Source of the DNA: Filifactor villosus
Lineage (GTDB): Bacteria; Bacillota; Clostridia; Peptostreptococcales; Filifactoraceae
NCBI RefSeq assembly: GCF_042652965.1
Contig: NZ_JBHSHL010000013.1
Span: forward strand, 83,180 to 147,179
Length of the DNA stretch: 64,000 nucleotides
Direction of reading: 5' to 3'
Shown piece after piece: positions 17,595-26,312 of the stretch (its first letter is position 1; the number at the start of each line of letters is the position of its first letter). The notes under the pieces were generated by a model. It was not told the DNA's origin. It saw nothing but the letters and a program-made list of their open reading frames with translations, and ran no database searches. The translations under genes were made by a program, and so were the position numbers.

Positions 17595-17639
17595 CTGGAT
17601 CAGGGCGATAGGTAGGAGTCAATATCATTTCGTCTTCGT

Positions 17640-17720
17640 GTTATATTCCGTGTGAAATGAAGGGTGTATAGAATATATAATCGGCGAAAAACGCTTTGGA
17701 CGTTTGTAGTTCGAAGGATG
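17640..17720 (-). repeat. Dispersed intergenic repeat, family B (partial)
   Basis: TTCCGTGTGAAATGAAGGGT and GAATATATAATCGG match the reverse strand of the copy at 24774-24887. It abuts the family A copy that begins at 17722. Confidence 0.6.
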
Positions 17721-17721
17721 T

Positions 17722-17850
17722 ATACTATTCTCCGGTAGAAGTATGGATATATCTGTTTTTTCGACCACGAAAATCTTCCATCTTCTATGGGTCACAGATC
17801 GTTTGTAGCCACGACTCCAGTCATTGAACCTGTCGATTTTAATAGACAAC
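17722..17850 (-). repeat. Dispersed intergenic repeat, family A
   Basis: ATACTATTCTCCGGTAGAAG at the left, then GGATATATCTGTTTTTTCGA and TCTTCTATGGGTCACAGATC. The right end is eroded. It lies just beyond the yihY stop, on the downstream side of that minus-strand gene. Confidence 0.75.
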
Positions 17851-17881
17851 GGCATCAAACTCTTATTCTTTGAAATTCCGA

Positions 17882-18979
17882 TTATTTTTTACCTTTAAAC
17901 AAGGGTCTTCTGTGGTAGGTATCCGTCTTTTTCATCACGATATCGGTGCAGTAACGCTGTTCTTCCTCCGTATATTCGTCTATGATCGGTCCTTCATCAG
18001 CAGGGACTGTATCTGATGAGGGATTCGGTTCCTCATCAATGTCTACAAAGATCTCGGGCTTGGACCGTTCCGTTTCTTCCGAGAACTTGAGAGCCAGCTC
18101 CCTTTCTTTATCGAAATGTTCTTCTCTTGAAGAGATCATGCTCATCCCGTCCTCCGTCTCCATCAGGATGGCGTTGAGTTCTCCTCCCATCACAATGATG
18201 ACCCCTGTCAGATAGAGCCACAGGAGGAGGATGATGATGGCTCCGAGGGAGCCATAGATGGCGGAATACTTGGCAAAGTTCTTTACATAGTAGGAAAAGA
18301 CAACGGAGAAACCGACCCAAGCAAAGATGCTGAACAAGGTCCCCGGGACGATCTGTCGGAGTTTGGGACGCTTGTCCGGCACGAAAAAATGAAGGATTCC
18401 CAGCGCCAAGAACAAGGTACCGAATACGATAAGCCATTTCAGATAGGTCCAGCTTTCGACAAAGGACGGGGGAAGGCTGAAGTAGTTTGAGAGAAACAGC
18501 CAAAAATCACGACCTATTGCCAGGGTTACCAAAGAAAGCAGGATGGTCGCGCCCAGGAGCAGGGTCAGGAGGATGCTGAATAGCTTTTTGGAGATGCCCG
18601 ACTTGTTCTCCTTGTTTTTGTAAGACTTCTTCAAGGTGTAGACCAGGGAGTCGAAAGCCTTCGATGATGAAAGGATCGTCGTTATAATACCGAAGGAGAA
18701 AAGCCCTGTAGAAGGTCGGGCATTCAAAAATCGGATGTAGTTTTGCAGGATGCGGCTTACCTCCGGCGGTGCCACATCTCCCAAAGAATTTGTAACCATC
18801 TCCGGGGAGAAGTGAAGAAGTCCGATTAGGGCATTTAAGAAGATAAAGAAAGGGAAGATGGAGAGAATAAAAAAATAGGCCAACTGTGCGCCGGCATGAC
18901 CGACTTCGTGAACAGAGAAACGATGAACCATTTCTTTTACAATATAGATCAGATTGAAACCTCGTTTTTTTCTTTCCAT
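17882..18979 (-). CDS. YihY/virulence factor BrkB family membrane protein
   Basis: A 365-residue protein with six membrane segments in residues 1-275. Family landmarks are GAQLAYFFILSIFPFFIFL near the N-terminus, SSSKAFDSLVYTLKKSYK in the first loop, and YSAIYGSLGAIIILLLWLYL followed by GVIIVMGGELNAIL. The acidic C-terminal tail (about 275-365) is longer than usual. Members were once misnamed ribonuclease BN; there is no nuclease evidence and the role is unknown. It is monocistronic on the minus strand with GGAAGGAAG as ribosome site. Confidence 0.85.
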   Translation of the reverse strand: MERKKRGFNLIYIVKEMVHRFSVHEVGHAGAQLAYFFILSIFPFFIFLNALIGLLHFSPEMVTNSLGDVAPPEVSRILQNYIRFLNARPSTGLFSFGIITTILSSSKAFDSLVYTLKKSYKNKENKSGISKKLFSILLTLLLGATILLSLVTLAIGRDFWLFLSNYFSLPPSFVESWTYLKWLIVFGTLFLALGILHFFVPDKRPKLRQIVPGTLFSIFAWVGFSVVFSYYVKNFAKYSAIYGSLGAIIILLLWLYLTGVIIVMGGELNAILMETEDGMSMISSREEHFDKERELALKFSEETERSKPEIFVDIDEEPNPSSDTVPADEGPIIDEYTEEEQRYCTDIVMKKTDTYHRRPLFKGKK

Positions 18980-19273
18980 GTCTTCCTTCCTTTCCTTCTT
19001 TCCTAATACCGTTATCTTATGGAACGGTTCCCCGGACAGCCCTCGGGGATATGAGAGTCATCATAGTGATGATACAAGGGAAACACTGCATAATTCAAAA
19101 AATCATCGTAAAATCACCGTATATAAACGCTGAATTTCTTGAACGTATGGATTTGACAAAAATTCATTTTTTGCAAATTCATAAGAAGATCAAGAGTTTA
19201 CATTTGTGCGATACCGCCCAAGAACTTGAAGACTCTCCTATCAGTGATATAACAGGTAATAGAATAAACCGTC
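18980..19273. other. Intergenic region between yihY and rqcH
   Basis: 294 bp upstream of yihY and downstream of rqcH. No family A or B repeat, hairpin terminator or gene is evident. Confidence 0.4.
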
Positions 19274-21040
19274 TTATTTTACCTTGAGCAACTCGATGAG
19301 ACCTTCCTCAGGAGTTACATAGAGGGTGGAGTTCTTTTCATAGATGACCATACCCGGCTTTGCTCCGTTGGGCTTCTTGACGTTTTTTCGCTCCGTATAG
19401 TCCACGGGCACATTGGAGGAGAACTTCGCCTTGCTGAAGTAGGCGGCAAGCTTGGCCCCTTCCTCCAAGGTCGTCCTTGACACATCGTTTAACTTCGCAT
19501 TGATGATCACATGGGAGCCGGGGATGTCCTTGGTGTGCATCCAGATGTCTTGGGGAGAAGACTGTTTCAAAGTGAGGTTGTCGTTTTGCGTATTGTTCTT
19601 TCCGACATAGATCGGCGTACCGTCGGAAGAGACAAACTTCATCGGCTCGCTTTGGAGTTGGACCTTTTTTGCTTTCTTCTCTGCGGGACGACGTATATAG
19701 CCTTCTCGATACAGCTCTTCCTGGATTTCCTTGATATCGGAGAGGTCTTCGAGTTGGGAGATCGAGAACAAAACATTCTCCAGATAGAGGATCTCTGCGG
19801 TGGACTGCTCGATCTGGGCAGTCAGTTCGTGGATACGGTTCTTCGATTTCCGGTAACGCTTGAAGTAACGCTGAACGTTCTCCGAAGGTGTCTTGTGCTC
19901 ATCCAGGGGAATGGTGATCGTCCTGTTCTCATTGTAGAAGTCCTTGACCATAACCTCCTTCATCCCCTTGTGCAGGAGGTAGATGTAGGCAGTCAAAAGC
20001 TCACCGTAGTGTCTCTCCTTGTCCAAGGCAAGGGAGGAGGACAGTTCACCGTTTTGTTTTTCGGTCTTGTTTTTGAGCATATCCAACCTTGTCTGGACCC
20101 TCTTTCTGAGGTCGGAGGTCTTTTGAGAGATCCTCTCCGTCCTGTCCTTGAGTACATAGTAGTGGAGGCAGGCCTCATTTGTACTCCTGTAAGGGATCAG
20201 ACCCTCCTTCTCATACTGTGTCAGATGGACGGAGGAGAAGTCGATAATGCGATAGGGGCTCGGCTCGGTGGCGATGCAGGGGGAGTATTCGTGTTTTTGG
20301 ACACTGCTCACAAGACGTTCCAAACTTCCCCAGAGTCTCTCCGTCTTGATGTCCGACAGGGCCTGAGCCGGTTCTTCGGGGTCGATCCCGCTGCGGTAAC
20401 AGAGCTCTTTTCCGATTGTGGGGCTGAAGCCTTCGTAGGTTTGATAAAAGAACTTATATGCCGGAAGGTTCGAGGTTTTGAACAGCTCAAAAAACACGTC
20501 CTGCTCCAAGCTGACGATCGGGTTGATCTTGTCCTTGGTAGGAGGATAGTGATAGGTCAGACCCGGGAGTACCTCTCTTACCGAGCTTACATTGAGGCTG
20601 ACTCGTTTGATCGAATCTATAATCTTGCGATCCTCTTCGTTGACGAGGATGATGTTGCTGTGTTTGCCCATCAATTCGATGATGAGAAGTTTCCTCTTCA
20701 AGATACGAAGTTCGTCGTAGGCCTCCATCAGGATCTCGACGATCCTCTCGTTGCCCCTCTGGTTGATGTTGATGATCGATGCGTTTCCGATGTGCTTTCG
20801 AAGAAGCATCAGAAACATCGGCGCACTCAGGGGGTTTTCCTTCCTGGTGTCATCGAGAAGGTGGATACGCGCGTTGGACGAGCTTGCACTGACCAGAAGA
20901 CGGTAGTTGGTCTTTTGACTGCGGATCGTAAAGATCAGCTCATCTTTTTCCGGTTGGGTTATCTTATCTATTTTTCCGCCGTCGAGGGCGGTCTTGAGTT
21001 CGTGTGTGATCGCACGAAGTGTAATTGCATCCAAAGCCAT
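19274..21040 (-). CDS. rqcH: Ribosome quality control protein RqcH (NFACT family)
   Basis: RqcH binds obstructed 50S subunits and directs addition of C-terminal alanine tails to stalled peptides. The 588-residue protein has the NFACT-N domain starting MALDAITLRAITHEL, two helix-hairpin-helix/coiled-coil regions (about 270-430), and the NFACT-R domain near 455-560. NFACT-R shows SSDGTPIYVGKNNTQND, DIWMHTKDIPGSHVII and EGAKLAAYFSKA. Older annotation would call it fibronectin-binding protein. In the NFACT-N motif usually written G-x-D-R the aspartate is Glu98 here (GNERI). Transcribed divergently from yicC. Confidence 0.92.
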   Translation of the reverse strand: MALDAITLRAITHELKTALDGGKIDKITQPEKDELIFTIRSQKTNYRLLVSASSSNARIHLLDDTRKENPLSAPMFLMLLRKHIGNASIININQRGNERIVEILMEAYDELRILKRKLLIIELMGKHSNIILVNEEDRKIIDSIKRVSLNVSSVREVLPGLTYHYPPTKDKINPIVSLEQDVFFELFKTSNLPAYKFFYQTYEGFSPTIGKELCYRSGIDPEEPAQALSDIKTERLWGSLERLVSSVQKHEYSPCIATEPSPYRIIDFSSVHLTQYEKEGLIPYRSTNEACLHYYVLKDRTERISQKTSDLRKRVQTRLDMLKNKTEKQNGELSSSLALDKERHYGELLTAYIYLLHKGMKEVMVKDFYNENRTITIPLDEHKTPSENVQRYFKRYRKSKNRIHELTAQIEQSTAEILYLENVLFSISQLEDLSDIKEIQEELYREGYIRRPAEKKAKKVQLQSEPMKFVSSDGTPIYVGKNNTQNDNLTLKQSSPQDIWMHTKDIPGSHVIINAKLNDVSRTTLEEGAKLAAYFSKAKFSSNVPVDYTERKNVKKPNGAKPGMVIYEKNSTLYVTPEEGLIELLKVK

Positions 21041-21461
21041 GGATCTTCCTCTTTTCTGTTTTGCATTATTCTATTATTTTACCCCATCATTATATCATAG
21101 AAACCGAGGAATGAAAAAGTTGCTTTTTGGAGGCTTGGAGCAGAGAAAAGGGGGGAACCGAGAGGAGAGAAACCAATGTTTCGTTAAGGGGAGAAATTAT
21201 CAAAAGCCTTCATTCTACAAGTTTTTTTACTCACATCGAGCAGTGAAAAAAGCATTGTGTACTTTTGTACTGTAATTTAAATGCAAAATAGAGTATAATA
21301 AGTTGGATGTGAGAGATCGGACCCTTCCCGTCGTCATTCCGGACTGATATGCTTTCGCAAGTATATCCTTGACATTATAGACGGTTTTGTGTTCGCAAGA
21401 TCAGCGGGAGGTTTGAACAGTCGCTTACATAGAATTGAACGAGAGAGTAAGGAGAACAGAG
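21041..21461. other. Divergent promoter region between rqcH and yicC
   Basis: 421 bp. On the minus strand, TATAAT (complement of 21089-21094) has a poor -35 (TTTTCA) at 17 bp and could serve rqcH. On the plus strand, a TATAAT at 21294-21299 lies 168 bp before yicC without a good -35. No repeat copy is evident. Confidence 0.4.
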
Positions 21462-22346
21462 ATGATTTACAGTATGACAGGGTACGGACGAGGAGTTGCG
21501 CAGAGCGAGGAGTACATTCTCACAGTAGAGATGAAGTCTGTCAACAACCGATACATGGATATTTTTGTACGGATGCCCCGAACGATCGTCAGTTTGGAAG
21601 AGCCGCTCAAGGCTCAGATCAAGAAAAAACTGAGCCGTGGAAAACTCGATGTATTTGTGGGTTTGGAATTTAAGGAAGGGATCCGAAAAAACCTCGTACT
21701 GAACTCCAAGCTGTTGGAAGAGTACAGGAACATTCATGAGCAGATCAACGAGAACTACGGTCTGACTTCTTCCTTGAGAGCGATGGATCTCATGAAGTTT
21801 CCCGATGTGATCTCGGCTTCGGACATGGAGTTGAAGGAAGACACCCTCGCCCTACTTACTAAGCAGGCGACAGAACAGGCCCTCAATGCCATCCTCGATA
21901 TGAGAAGGACGGAGGGAGAACATCTCAAGGAAGACGTCTGCCAAAGATGCGAACTCTTGCAACAACATATCGCTTATATTGAAGAGAATAGTCAGGCTTT
22001 GGAGGAGGAATATCGACAGCATTTGAGAGAAAAACTCGATACTATCCTGGAGAAGTCGGGCTACAAGGCGGATGAACAGAGGATCGTTCAGGAGGCTGCC
22101 ATCTTGGCGGACAAGAGCTGTATCACAGAGGAACTTGTGCGTTTCAAGAGCCATATCAATCAACTGTTGCACTCTTTCAACACGGAGGAACCCGTGGGAA
22201 GAAAGCTGGACTTTGTGTTGCAGGAGATGAACCGGGAAGTCAATACCATGGGATCGAAGTCCGACAGACTCGATATTGTAGACAGGGTTGTTATTTTAAA
22301 GAGCGAACTTGAGAAGATCAGAGAGCAGATACAAAATATAGAGTAA
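21462..22346 (+). CDS. YicC/YloC family endoribonuclease
   Basis: 294 residues beginning MIYSMTGYGRG, the family signature. The N-terminal domain has VEMKSVNNRYMDIFVRMPR. The C-terminal DUF1732 region contains RKLDFVLQEMNREVNTMGSK and ends LKSELEKIREQIQNIE, which is diagnostic. YicC proteins are RNases acting on structured RNA. The ATG at 21462 has AAGGAG 8 bp upstream; an upstream GTG-type reading is rejected. In most Bacillota the next genes are remA (DUF370), gmk, rpoZ and coaBC. Here gmk follows directly with no remA. Confidence 0.9.
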   Translation: MIYSMTGYGRGVAQSEEYILTVEMKSVNNRYMDIFVRMPRTIVSLEEPLKAQIKKKLSRGKLDVFVGLEFKEGIRKNLVLNSKLLEEYRNIHEQINENYGLTSSLRAMDLMKFPDVISASDMELKEDTLALLTKQATEQALNAILDMRRTEGEHLKEDVCQRCELLQQHIAYIEENSQALEEEYRQHLREKLDTILEKSGYKADEQRIVQEAAILADKSCITEELVRFKSHINQLLHSFNTEEPVGRKLDFVLQEMNREVNTMGSKSDRLDIVDRVVILKSELEKIREQIQNIE

Positions 22347-22537
22347 ATGTTTCGGCTTGTCGGCGGTATATGGCAGATGAACAAAAGTAGGAACAGGTTT
22401 TTATGTCGGACCTCAAGGAATATGTTAAGAATACAGTACAAATAGGTAAAGGGTTTTCTGTTAAATAAAAAATAGAGTAAATAGCTGTCGGTCCTCAAAA
22501 TAACTATACAAACGGAATGGGTGTGAGAGTAAGGCTT

Positions 22538-23146
22538 ATGAAGAAAAAAGGATTGTTGATCGTATTGTCGGGTCCCTCCGGAAGCGGAAAGGGAACGATT
22601 TGTAAGAGGTTTTTGGAGAAGAATGAGGCGGTATCGCTATCGGTGTCGGCGACGACAAGAAAACCTCGAGAAGGAGAAGAACACGGGGTACATTATTTCT
22701 TTAAGACGAAGGACGAGTTTGTCGAGATGATCGAAAAAAACCATCTTTTGGAGTACGTCCATGTATTCGACAACTATTACGGAACTCCCAAGGACTATGT
22801 TCTAAAAGAAATCGAATTGGGTCGTGATGTGATCTTGGAGATCGAAATCGAGGGCGCGGCGAAGGTCAAGGAAGCCTATGCGGATGCGGTGCTGGTCTTT
22901 GTTCTGCCACCGTCAATCGAGGAGTTGAAGCGAAGGATACAGGGTAGGGGGACCGAGAGCATGGAGCAGATCGAGGACAGGCTGGGGAGGTCTCTCAAGG
23001 AGATCGGATGCATTACCAACTACTCCTACTTTATCGTCAATGAGGATGTCGACGTTGCGGTAAGGGAGTTGGAGGCGATTATGACGGCGGAGAAGGACAA
23101 TACGCGAAGGTATCTCTGCGAGATCAGGAAGGAATTCGGGCTTTAG
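22538..23146 (+). CDS. gmk: Guanylate kinase
   Basis: Converts GMP to GDP with ATP. 202 residues with the P-loop SGPSGSGKGT (about 9-18), the GMP-binding segment SVSATTRKPREGEEHGVHYFF, split here for reading, and EIEIEGAAKVKEAYADAVLVF. RGTESMEQIEDRL forms the lid region. The chosen ATG at 22538 (MKKKGLLIVLS) is the family start, though its ribosome site (AAGG, 3-4 bp away) is close; an ATG at 22517 in the same frame is possible. It sits in the reduced yicC-gmk-coaBC cluster. Confidence 0.93.
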   Translation: MKKKGLLIVLSGPSGSGKGTICKRFLEKNEAVSLSVSATTRKPREGEEHGVHYFFKTKDEFVEMIEKNHLLEYVHVFDNYYGTPKDYVLKEIELGRDVILEIEIEGAAKVKEAYADAVLVFVLPPSIEELKRRIQGRGTESMEQIEDRLGRSLKEIGCITNYSYFIVNEDVDVAVRELEAIMTAEKDNTRRYLCEIRKEFGL

Positions 23147-23167
23147 CAGGCGGATGTCCTGAGATCG

Positions 23168-23201
23168 GGAACGATCGCGGCCTTACGCTGTCGATCGTTC
23201 C
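23168..23201. other. Hairpin downstream of gmk
   Basis: GGAACGATCG (23168-23177) pairs perfectly with CGATCGTTCC (23192-23201) around a 14-nt loop. No T-run follows, so it is a stem-loop of uncertain role, 21 bp past the gmk stop. Confidence 0.6.
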
Positions 23202-23254
23202 GACCGATAACGGGGATGTGGATAAGCTCGATGTTTGGGATCATGCGGTGGTTT

Positions 23255-23366
23255 ATACTGTTATCGAGTTGACAGGCGAATGTTTTGAAACGCAGGATCA
23301 TCCAAATTGTTTTTCGGCAACGGTATATTCTGTATACCCGGCATATTTCAAATGAAGAATAGTATT
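23255..23366 (+). repeat. Dispersed intergenic repeat, family B
   Basis: Contains CGAATGTTTTGAAACGCAGG, ATCATCCAAATTG and ATTCTGTATACCCGGCATAT, ending GAAGAATAGTATT. It lies between gmk and coaBC, where rpoZ is usually found. Confidence 0.82.
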
Positions 23367-23404
23367 ACTGATAACATAAGTCGCTTTCTGCAAGGAGAAG
23401 ATAG

Positions 23405-24613
23405 ATGAAAAAAAATATTATTGTCGGCGTTACGGGCGGGATCGCCGCCTACAAGACGTGCGACATTGTATCGAGATTAAAAAAACAAGGTTTTGAGGTC
23501 GATGTCATTATGACGAGGCACGCACAGGAGTTCGTCTCTCCCCTGACGTTTCAGACCTTAAGCCAAAACAAGGTGGTAACCGATATGTTCAGCGAGCCGA
23601 CGAGGTGGGATGTCGAGCATATCGAACTTGCCAAGAAGGCGGAGTTGTTTCTGATCGCTCCGGCTACCGCCAACATCATCGGAAAACTCGCAAACGGCAT
23701 TGCCGACGATATGCTCTCGACGACCGTGATGGCGACGAGGGCGGAGGTGATCTTAGCTCCGGCTATGAATACGGCGATGTATGAGAGCTCTGTCGTACAG
23801 GAGAACATCGAGAAACTTAAAAAAAGAGGCTATCTCTTTATCGATCCCGCCTCCGGTCTGCTCGCCTGCGGAGATGTGGGAGCGGGCAAGATGGAGGAGC
23901 CGGAGGTCATTGCAGAAGTTTTGACCCTTCGGGCCAAGATCAGCGACGAATTGAAGGGCTGTAGGATTACGGTTACGGCCGGACCGACCATCGAGGACTT
24001 GGACCCTGTGCGATACTTCACCAACCGTTCTACGGGCAAGATGGGCTATGCAATCGCGGAGGAGGCCGCCCGTAAGGGGGCGGAGGTCACTCTGATTTCG
24101 GGAAAGACTGATCTCAAGCCATCCGTCGGTCTCAAACAATTTGTGCCTGTGCGTTCGGCACAGGAGATGTATGAGGCGGTGGACAGGAGTTTTGCAGACA
24201 CCGACATCCTGATCAAGGCGGCGGCGGTCGCGGATTTTACTCCGGCGGAAGTCGCAGACAACAAGATCAAGAAAAAGGAGGGAGGCCTGCAGATTGAGAT
24301 GAAGCGGACCAAGGACATCGCCTACGAGATGGGACGAAGAAAGGCGGCTCATCAGGTCATCGTGGGTTTTGCCGCGGAGACGACCGCAGTGGTCGAGTAT
24401 GCGAGTGCCAAACTCCGAAAGAAGAATATGGACATGATCGTATCCAACGACCTGACAAAGGCGGGAGCGGGCTTCGGGACGGACACCAATATCGTAACGA
24501 TGATTTTTTCGGACGGACGCAGCCGAAGCGTCGACAAGATGAAAAAGAGCGGTATTGCCGATGCGATCCTCAAGGAAGCCGGTGCCCTTTGGAAAAGTAA
24601 AAAGACTTATTGA
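23405..24613 (+). CDS. coaBC: Bifunctional phosphopantothenoylcysteine decarboxylase/synthetase
   Basis: Two steps of coenzyme A synthesis: ligation of cysteine to 4'-phosphopantothenate (CoaB) and decarboxylation (CoaC). The 402-residue protein begins VGVTGGIAAYKTCD. CoaC residues are the His in WDVEHIELAKKAE, the flavin/substrate motif LAPAMNTAMYES, and the catalytic Cys in GLLACGDVGAGKM. CoaB begins near 188 with VTAGPTIEDLDPVRYFTNRS and has KIKKKEGGLQIEMKRTKDI, split motif region typical of the synthetase. Full length, ATG 23405 with AAGGAGAAG. It is preceded by a family B repeat rather than by rpoZ. Confidence 0.95.
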   Translation: MKKNIIVGVTGGIAAYKTCDIVSRLKKQGFEVDVIMTRHAQEFVSPLTFQTLSQNKVVTDMFSEPTRWDVEHIELAKKAELFLIAPATANIIGKLANGIADDMLSTTVMATRAEVILAPAMNTAMYESSVVQENIEKLKKRGYLFIDPASGLLACGDVGAGKMEEPEVIAEVLTLRAKISDELKGCRITVTAGPTIEDLDPVRYFTNRSTGKMGYAIAEEAARKGAEVTLISGKTDLKPSVGLKQFVPVRSAQEMYEAVDRSFADTDILIKAAAVADFTPAEVADNKIKKKEGGLQIEMKRTKDIAYEMGRRKAAHQVIVGFAAETTAVVEYASAKLRKKNMDMIVSNDLTKAGAGFGTDTNIVTMIFSDGRSRSVDKMKKSGIADAILKEAGALWKSKKTY

Positions 24614-24773
24614 AGCTCTGTCTGCCGTACTTTTTCAAACCCTGAACCGGTGCAGGGACATATGGATGCTTACTCTTGTTTTATCTCCCCGTCATAATAT
24701 GAACGGATCAATGGCATAGTTGAGAACAACAGGAATATCAATGTATCGATACACCGGGGTAACCAAGAAGTCG

Positions 24774-24887
24774 GGACTGTTGTCTATTAAAATTGACGAC
24801 TTGACACTTTGAATGATAGAATCATCCAGATTGTTTTTGTCAATGATATATTTTTTATACCCGGCATTTCACACGGAGACATAGTAT
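24774..24887 (+). repeat. Dispersed intergenic repeat, family B
   Basis: GAATCATCCAGATTGTTTTT and ATACCCGGCATTTCACACGG match the other family B copies. It ends ACATAGTAT just before the ribosome site of the next gene. The rest of the 24614-24930 gap has no gene. Confidence 0.75.
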
Positions 24888-24930
24888 AAACATAAATTTA
24901 ATTAGAGGAATATAGAGTTAGGAGTAGACG

Positions 24931-25953
24931 ATGTTTGAGTTGGAAAAACCGATATTGTACAAGGCGGTAATCCACACCTTGAACAAAAATGAGGAACTTC
25001 CTTCTTTTTCGACCCTTGAGATCGACAGGGAAGAGGAGATGACTTATGATTTTCTGTTGAAGCACATAGGTTCCTTGTATCGCTCGGGGGATATGAAGTG
25101 GGCGAGGTTTGAGGAGGACAGCCTTGTCGATGCGATGATGAGCAGCCTTGACGAAAACTTGGATCGATTTATGGAGGTGACGAGGGATATTGCAAGTCTC
25201 CTGCATAAGACGATCTATGAAAACCGAGCAGGACTTGCGTCCTGCGATCTGGCCTTCATCCTCTTTGAGATGCAGGAAGTGATGTACTTCGGTTGTTTTA
25301 AGTGGAACCACAAGAAACTTCTCATACGCGGGAGCGAAATAACCAATGACGGGAGCATTTGGACTCTTGTCAACAAAGAGGACCTCTACCTTCCCAACCG
25401 TTCCAAGGTGGATGAGGGTTTTCTCCTTCATCTCAAGTACAAGGACATTGCCGTCATCGACAGGGAGTATGTCATCAATGGAGAAAAGGTACTCCTCCTC
25501 TCCGAACTGTTGCTAAAGACCGAAAATGCTTTGTCGGAGAAGGAGAAGTTGAAGGAGTTTCGCGATATTTCTTCAAACTTGGAAGAGAAGTTCGTCGGCG
25601 AGGACTTCAACCAAAAGGTGGAGATCAAGAAGGCGGTCTTGGACAGTGTATTCGAAAACGGTGCCGTTCAGGTGTCCGATATCGTGGACAAAGCCTTTGA
25701 GGATCAAACTGAGTTGAAGAGCATCTACGAGAACGCGTTCAAAAAGTCAAACCTTTGGGGCACTCCGGTAGTGATCCCCGAAACTTCGCTAAAGAAGAAC
25801 TACGAGAAACAGACCATCATCACCGATACGGGGATTGAGATCAATGTGCCGATCCGCTTGTTTGAAGATAAGAATGTACTCGAGTTCGTTGCGGAGCAAG
25901 ACGGAAGCTGGTCGGTCGTGATAAAAAACATCAACAAGTTTTTTGACAAGTAA
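24931..25953 (+). CDS. Nucleoid-associated protein, NdpA/YejK-like
   Basis: A 340-residue member of the 37-kDa nucleoid-associated family (PF04245). Features are LYKAVIHTLNKNEELPSFS near the start, LLHKTIYENRAGLASCDLAF in the middle, FLLHLKYKDIAVIDREYVI, and the C-terminal ITDTGIEINVPIRLFEDKN. In proteobacteria these proteins associate with DNA; in Bacillota the role is not defined. It has no partner gene, its own ribosome site (TAGGAG) and no clear promoter apart from the family B repeat directly upstream. Confidence 0.78.
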   Translation: MFELEKPILYKAVIHTLNKNEELPSFSTLEIDREEEMTYDFLLKHIGSLYRSGDMKWARFEEDSLVDAMMSSLDENLDRFMEVTRDIASLLHKTIYENRAGLASCDLAFILFEMQEVMYFGCFKWNHKKLLIRGSEITNDGSIWTLVNKEDLYLPNRSKVDEGFLLHLKYKDIAVIDREYVINGEKVLLLSELLLKTENALSEKEKLKEFRDISSNLEEKFVGEDFNQKVEIKKAVLDSVFENGAVQVSDIVDKAFEDQTELKSIYENAFKKSNLWGTPVVIPETSLKKNYEKQTIITDTGIEINVPIRLFEDKNVLEFVAEQDGSWSVVIKNINKFFDK

Positions 25954-25984
25954 GTCAAGTGCCGAACAGGCGCTGAAGAACGAC

Positions 25985-26068
25985 GAGCTTTATCTGTTTA
26001 TACTGTCGTTCGAATTGTTGCTGTCGATGCCCTGTGTTCTGGGCGATAAAACAATTGTTGTACTTGTG
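25985..26068 (+). repeat. Truncated family A repeat
   Basis: TTTATACTGTCGTTCGAATTG...GGGCGATAAAACAATTG corresponds to the left two thirds of family A. The right third is missing; the direct repeat at 26069 begins where it stops. Confidence 0.5.
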
Positions 26069-26181
26069 AGTATAAGCGCACTTTTATCATAGAGCATCTT
26101 AGAAGCAGCTCACGAAATGGCTTGAGGAGGAGACAGGCGAAGAAAGTATAAGCGCACTTTTATCATAGAGCATCTTAGAAG
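26069..26181. repeat. Two copies of a 37-bp direct repeat with a 39-bp spacer
   Basis: A perfect 37-bp sequence starting AGTATAAGCGCACTTTT occurs at 26069-26105 and 26145-26181, separated by 39 bp of unrelated sequence. The size resembles a two-repeat CRISPR unit, but there is no internal dyad, no third copy and no cas gene nearby. Confidence 0.85.
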
Positions 26182-26256
26182 GCTCTTGGATAAGCCGGGA
26201 GAAATGCTGTATCAGCCGAGAAATCAGCGTTATATGAAGGGTGAAATTGTTGAAAA

Positions 26257-26286
26257 TTGTTGTTTGTGGGATAAAATTTGTATTAT
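26257..26286 (+). promoter_or_regulatory. Probable promoter for hpt
   Basis: TTGTTG (26257-26262), 18-bp spacer, TATTAT (26281-26286), 27 bp upstream of the hpt start codon. Confidence 0.45.
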
Positions 26287-26312
26287 AGATCAAAAAGAGG
26301 AGAGAGCATACC

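Noticed and set aside
19051..19287. 78-codon plus-strand frame downstream of rqcH
   Set aside because: Overlaps the 3' end of rqcH, has no ribosome site and no recognisable sequence pattern; likely chance.
19511..21100. 529-codon plus-strand open frame opposite rqcH
   Set aside because: It is an antisense reading of rqcH, whose motifs are unambiguous; the frame is open only because of codon bias.
22402..22467. 21-codon ORF (MSDLKEYVKN...) between yicC and gmk with an AGGAACAGG upstream
   Set aside because: Considered as a remA remnant or leader peptide, but it does not resemble DUF370 and is too short to support alone.
26069..26181. CRISPR array
   Set aside because: Only two repeats, no dyad symmetry, no cas genes; reported as a direct repeat instead.
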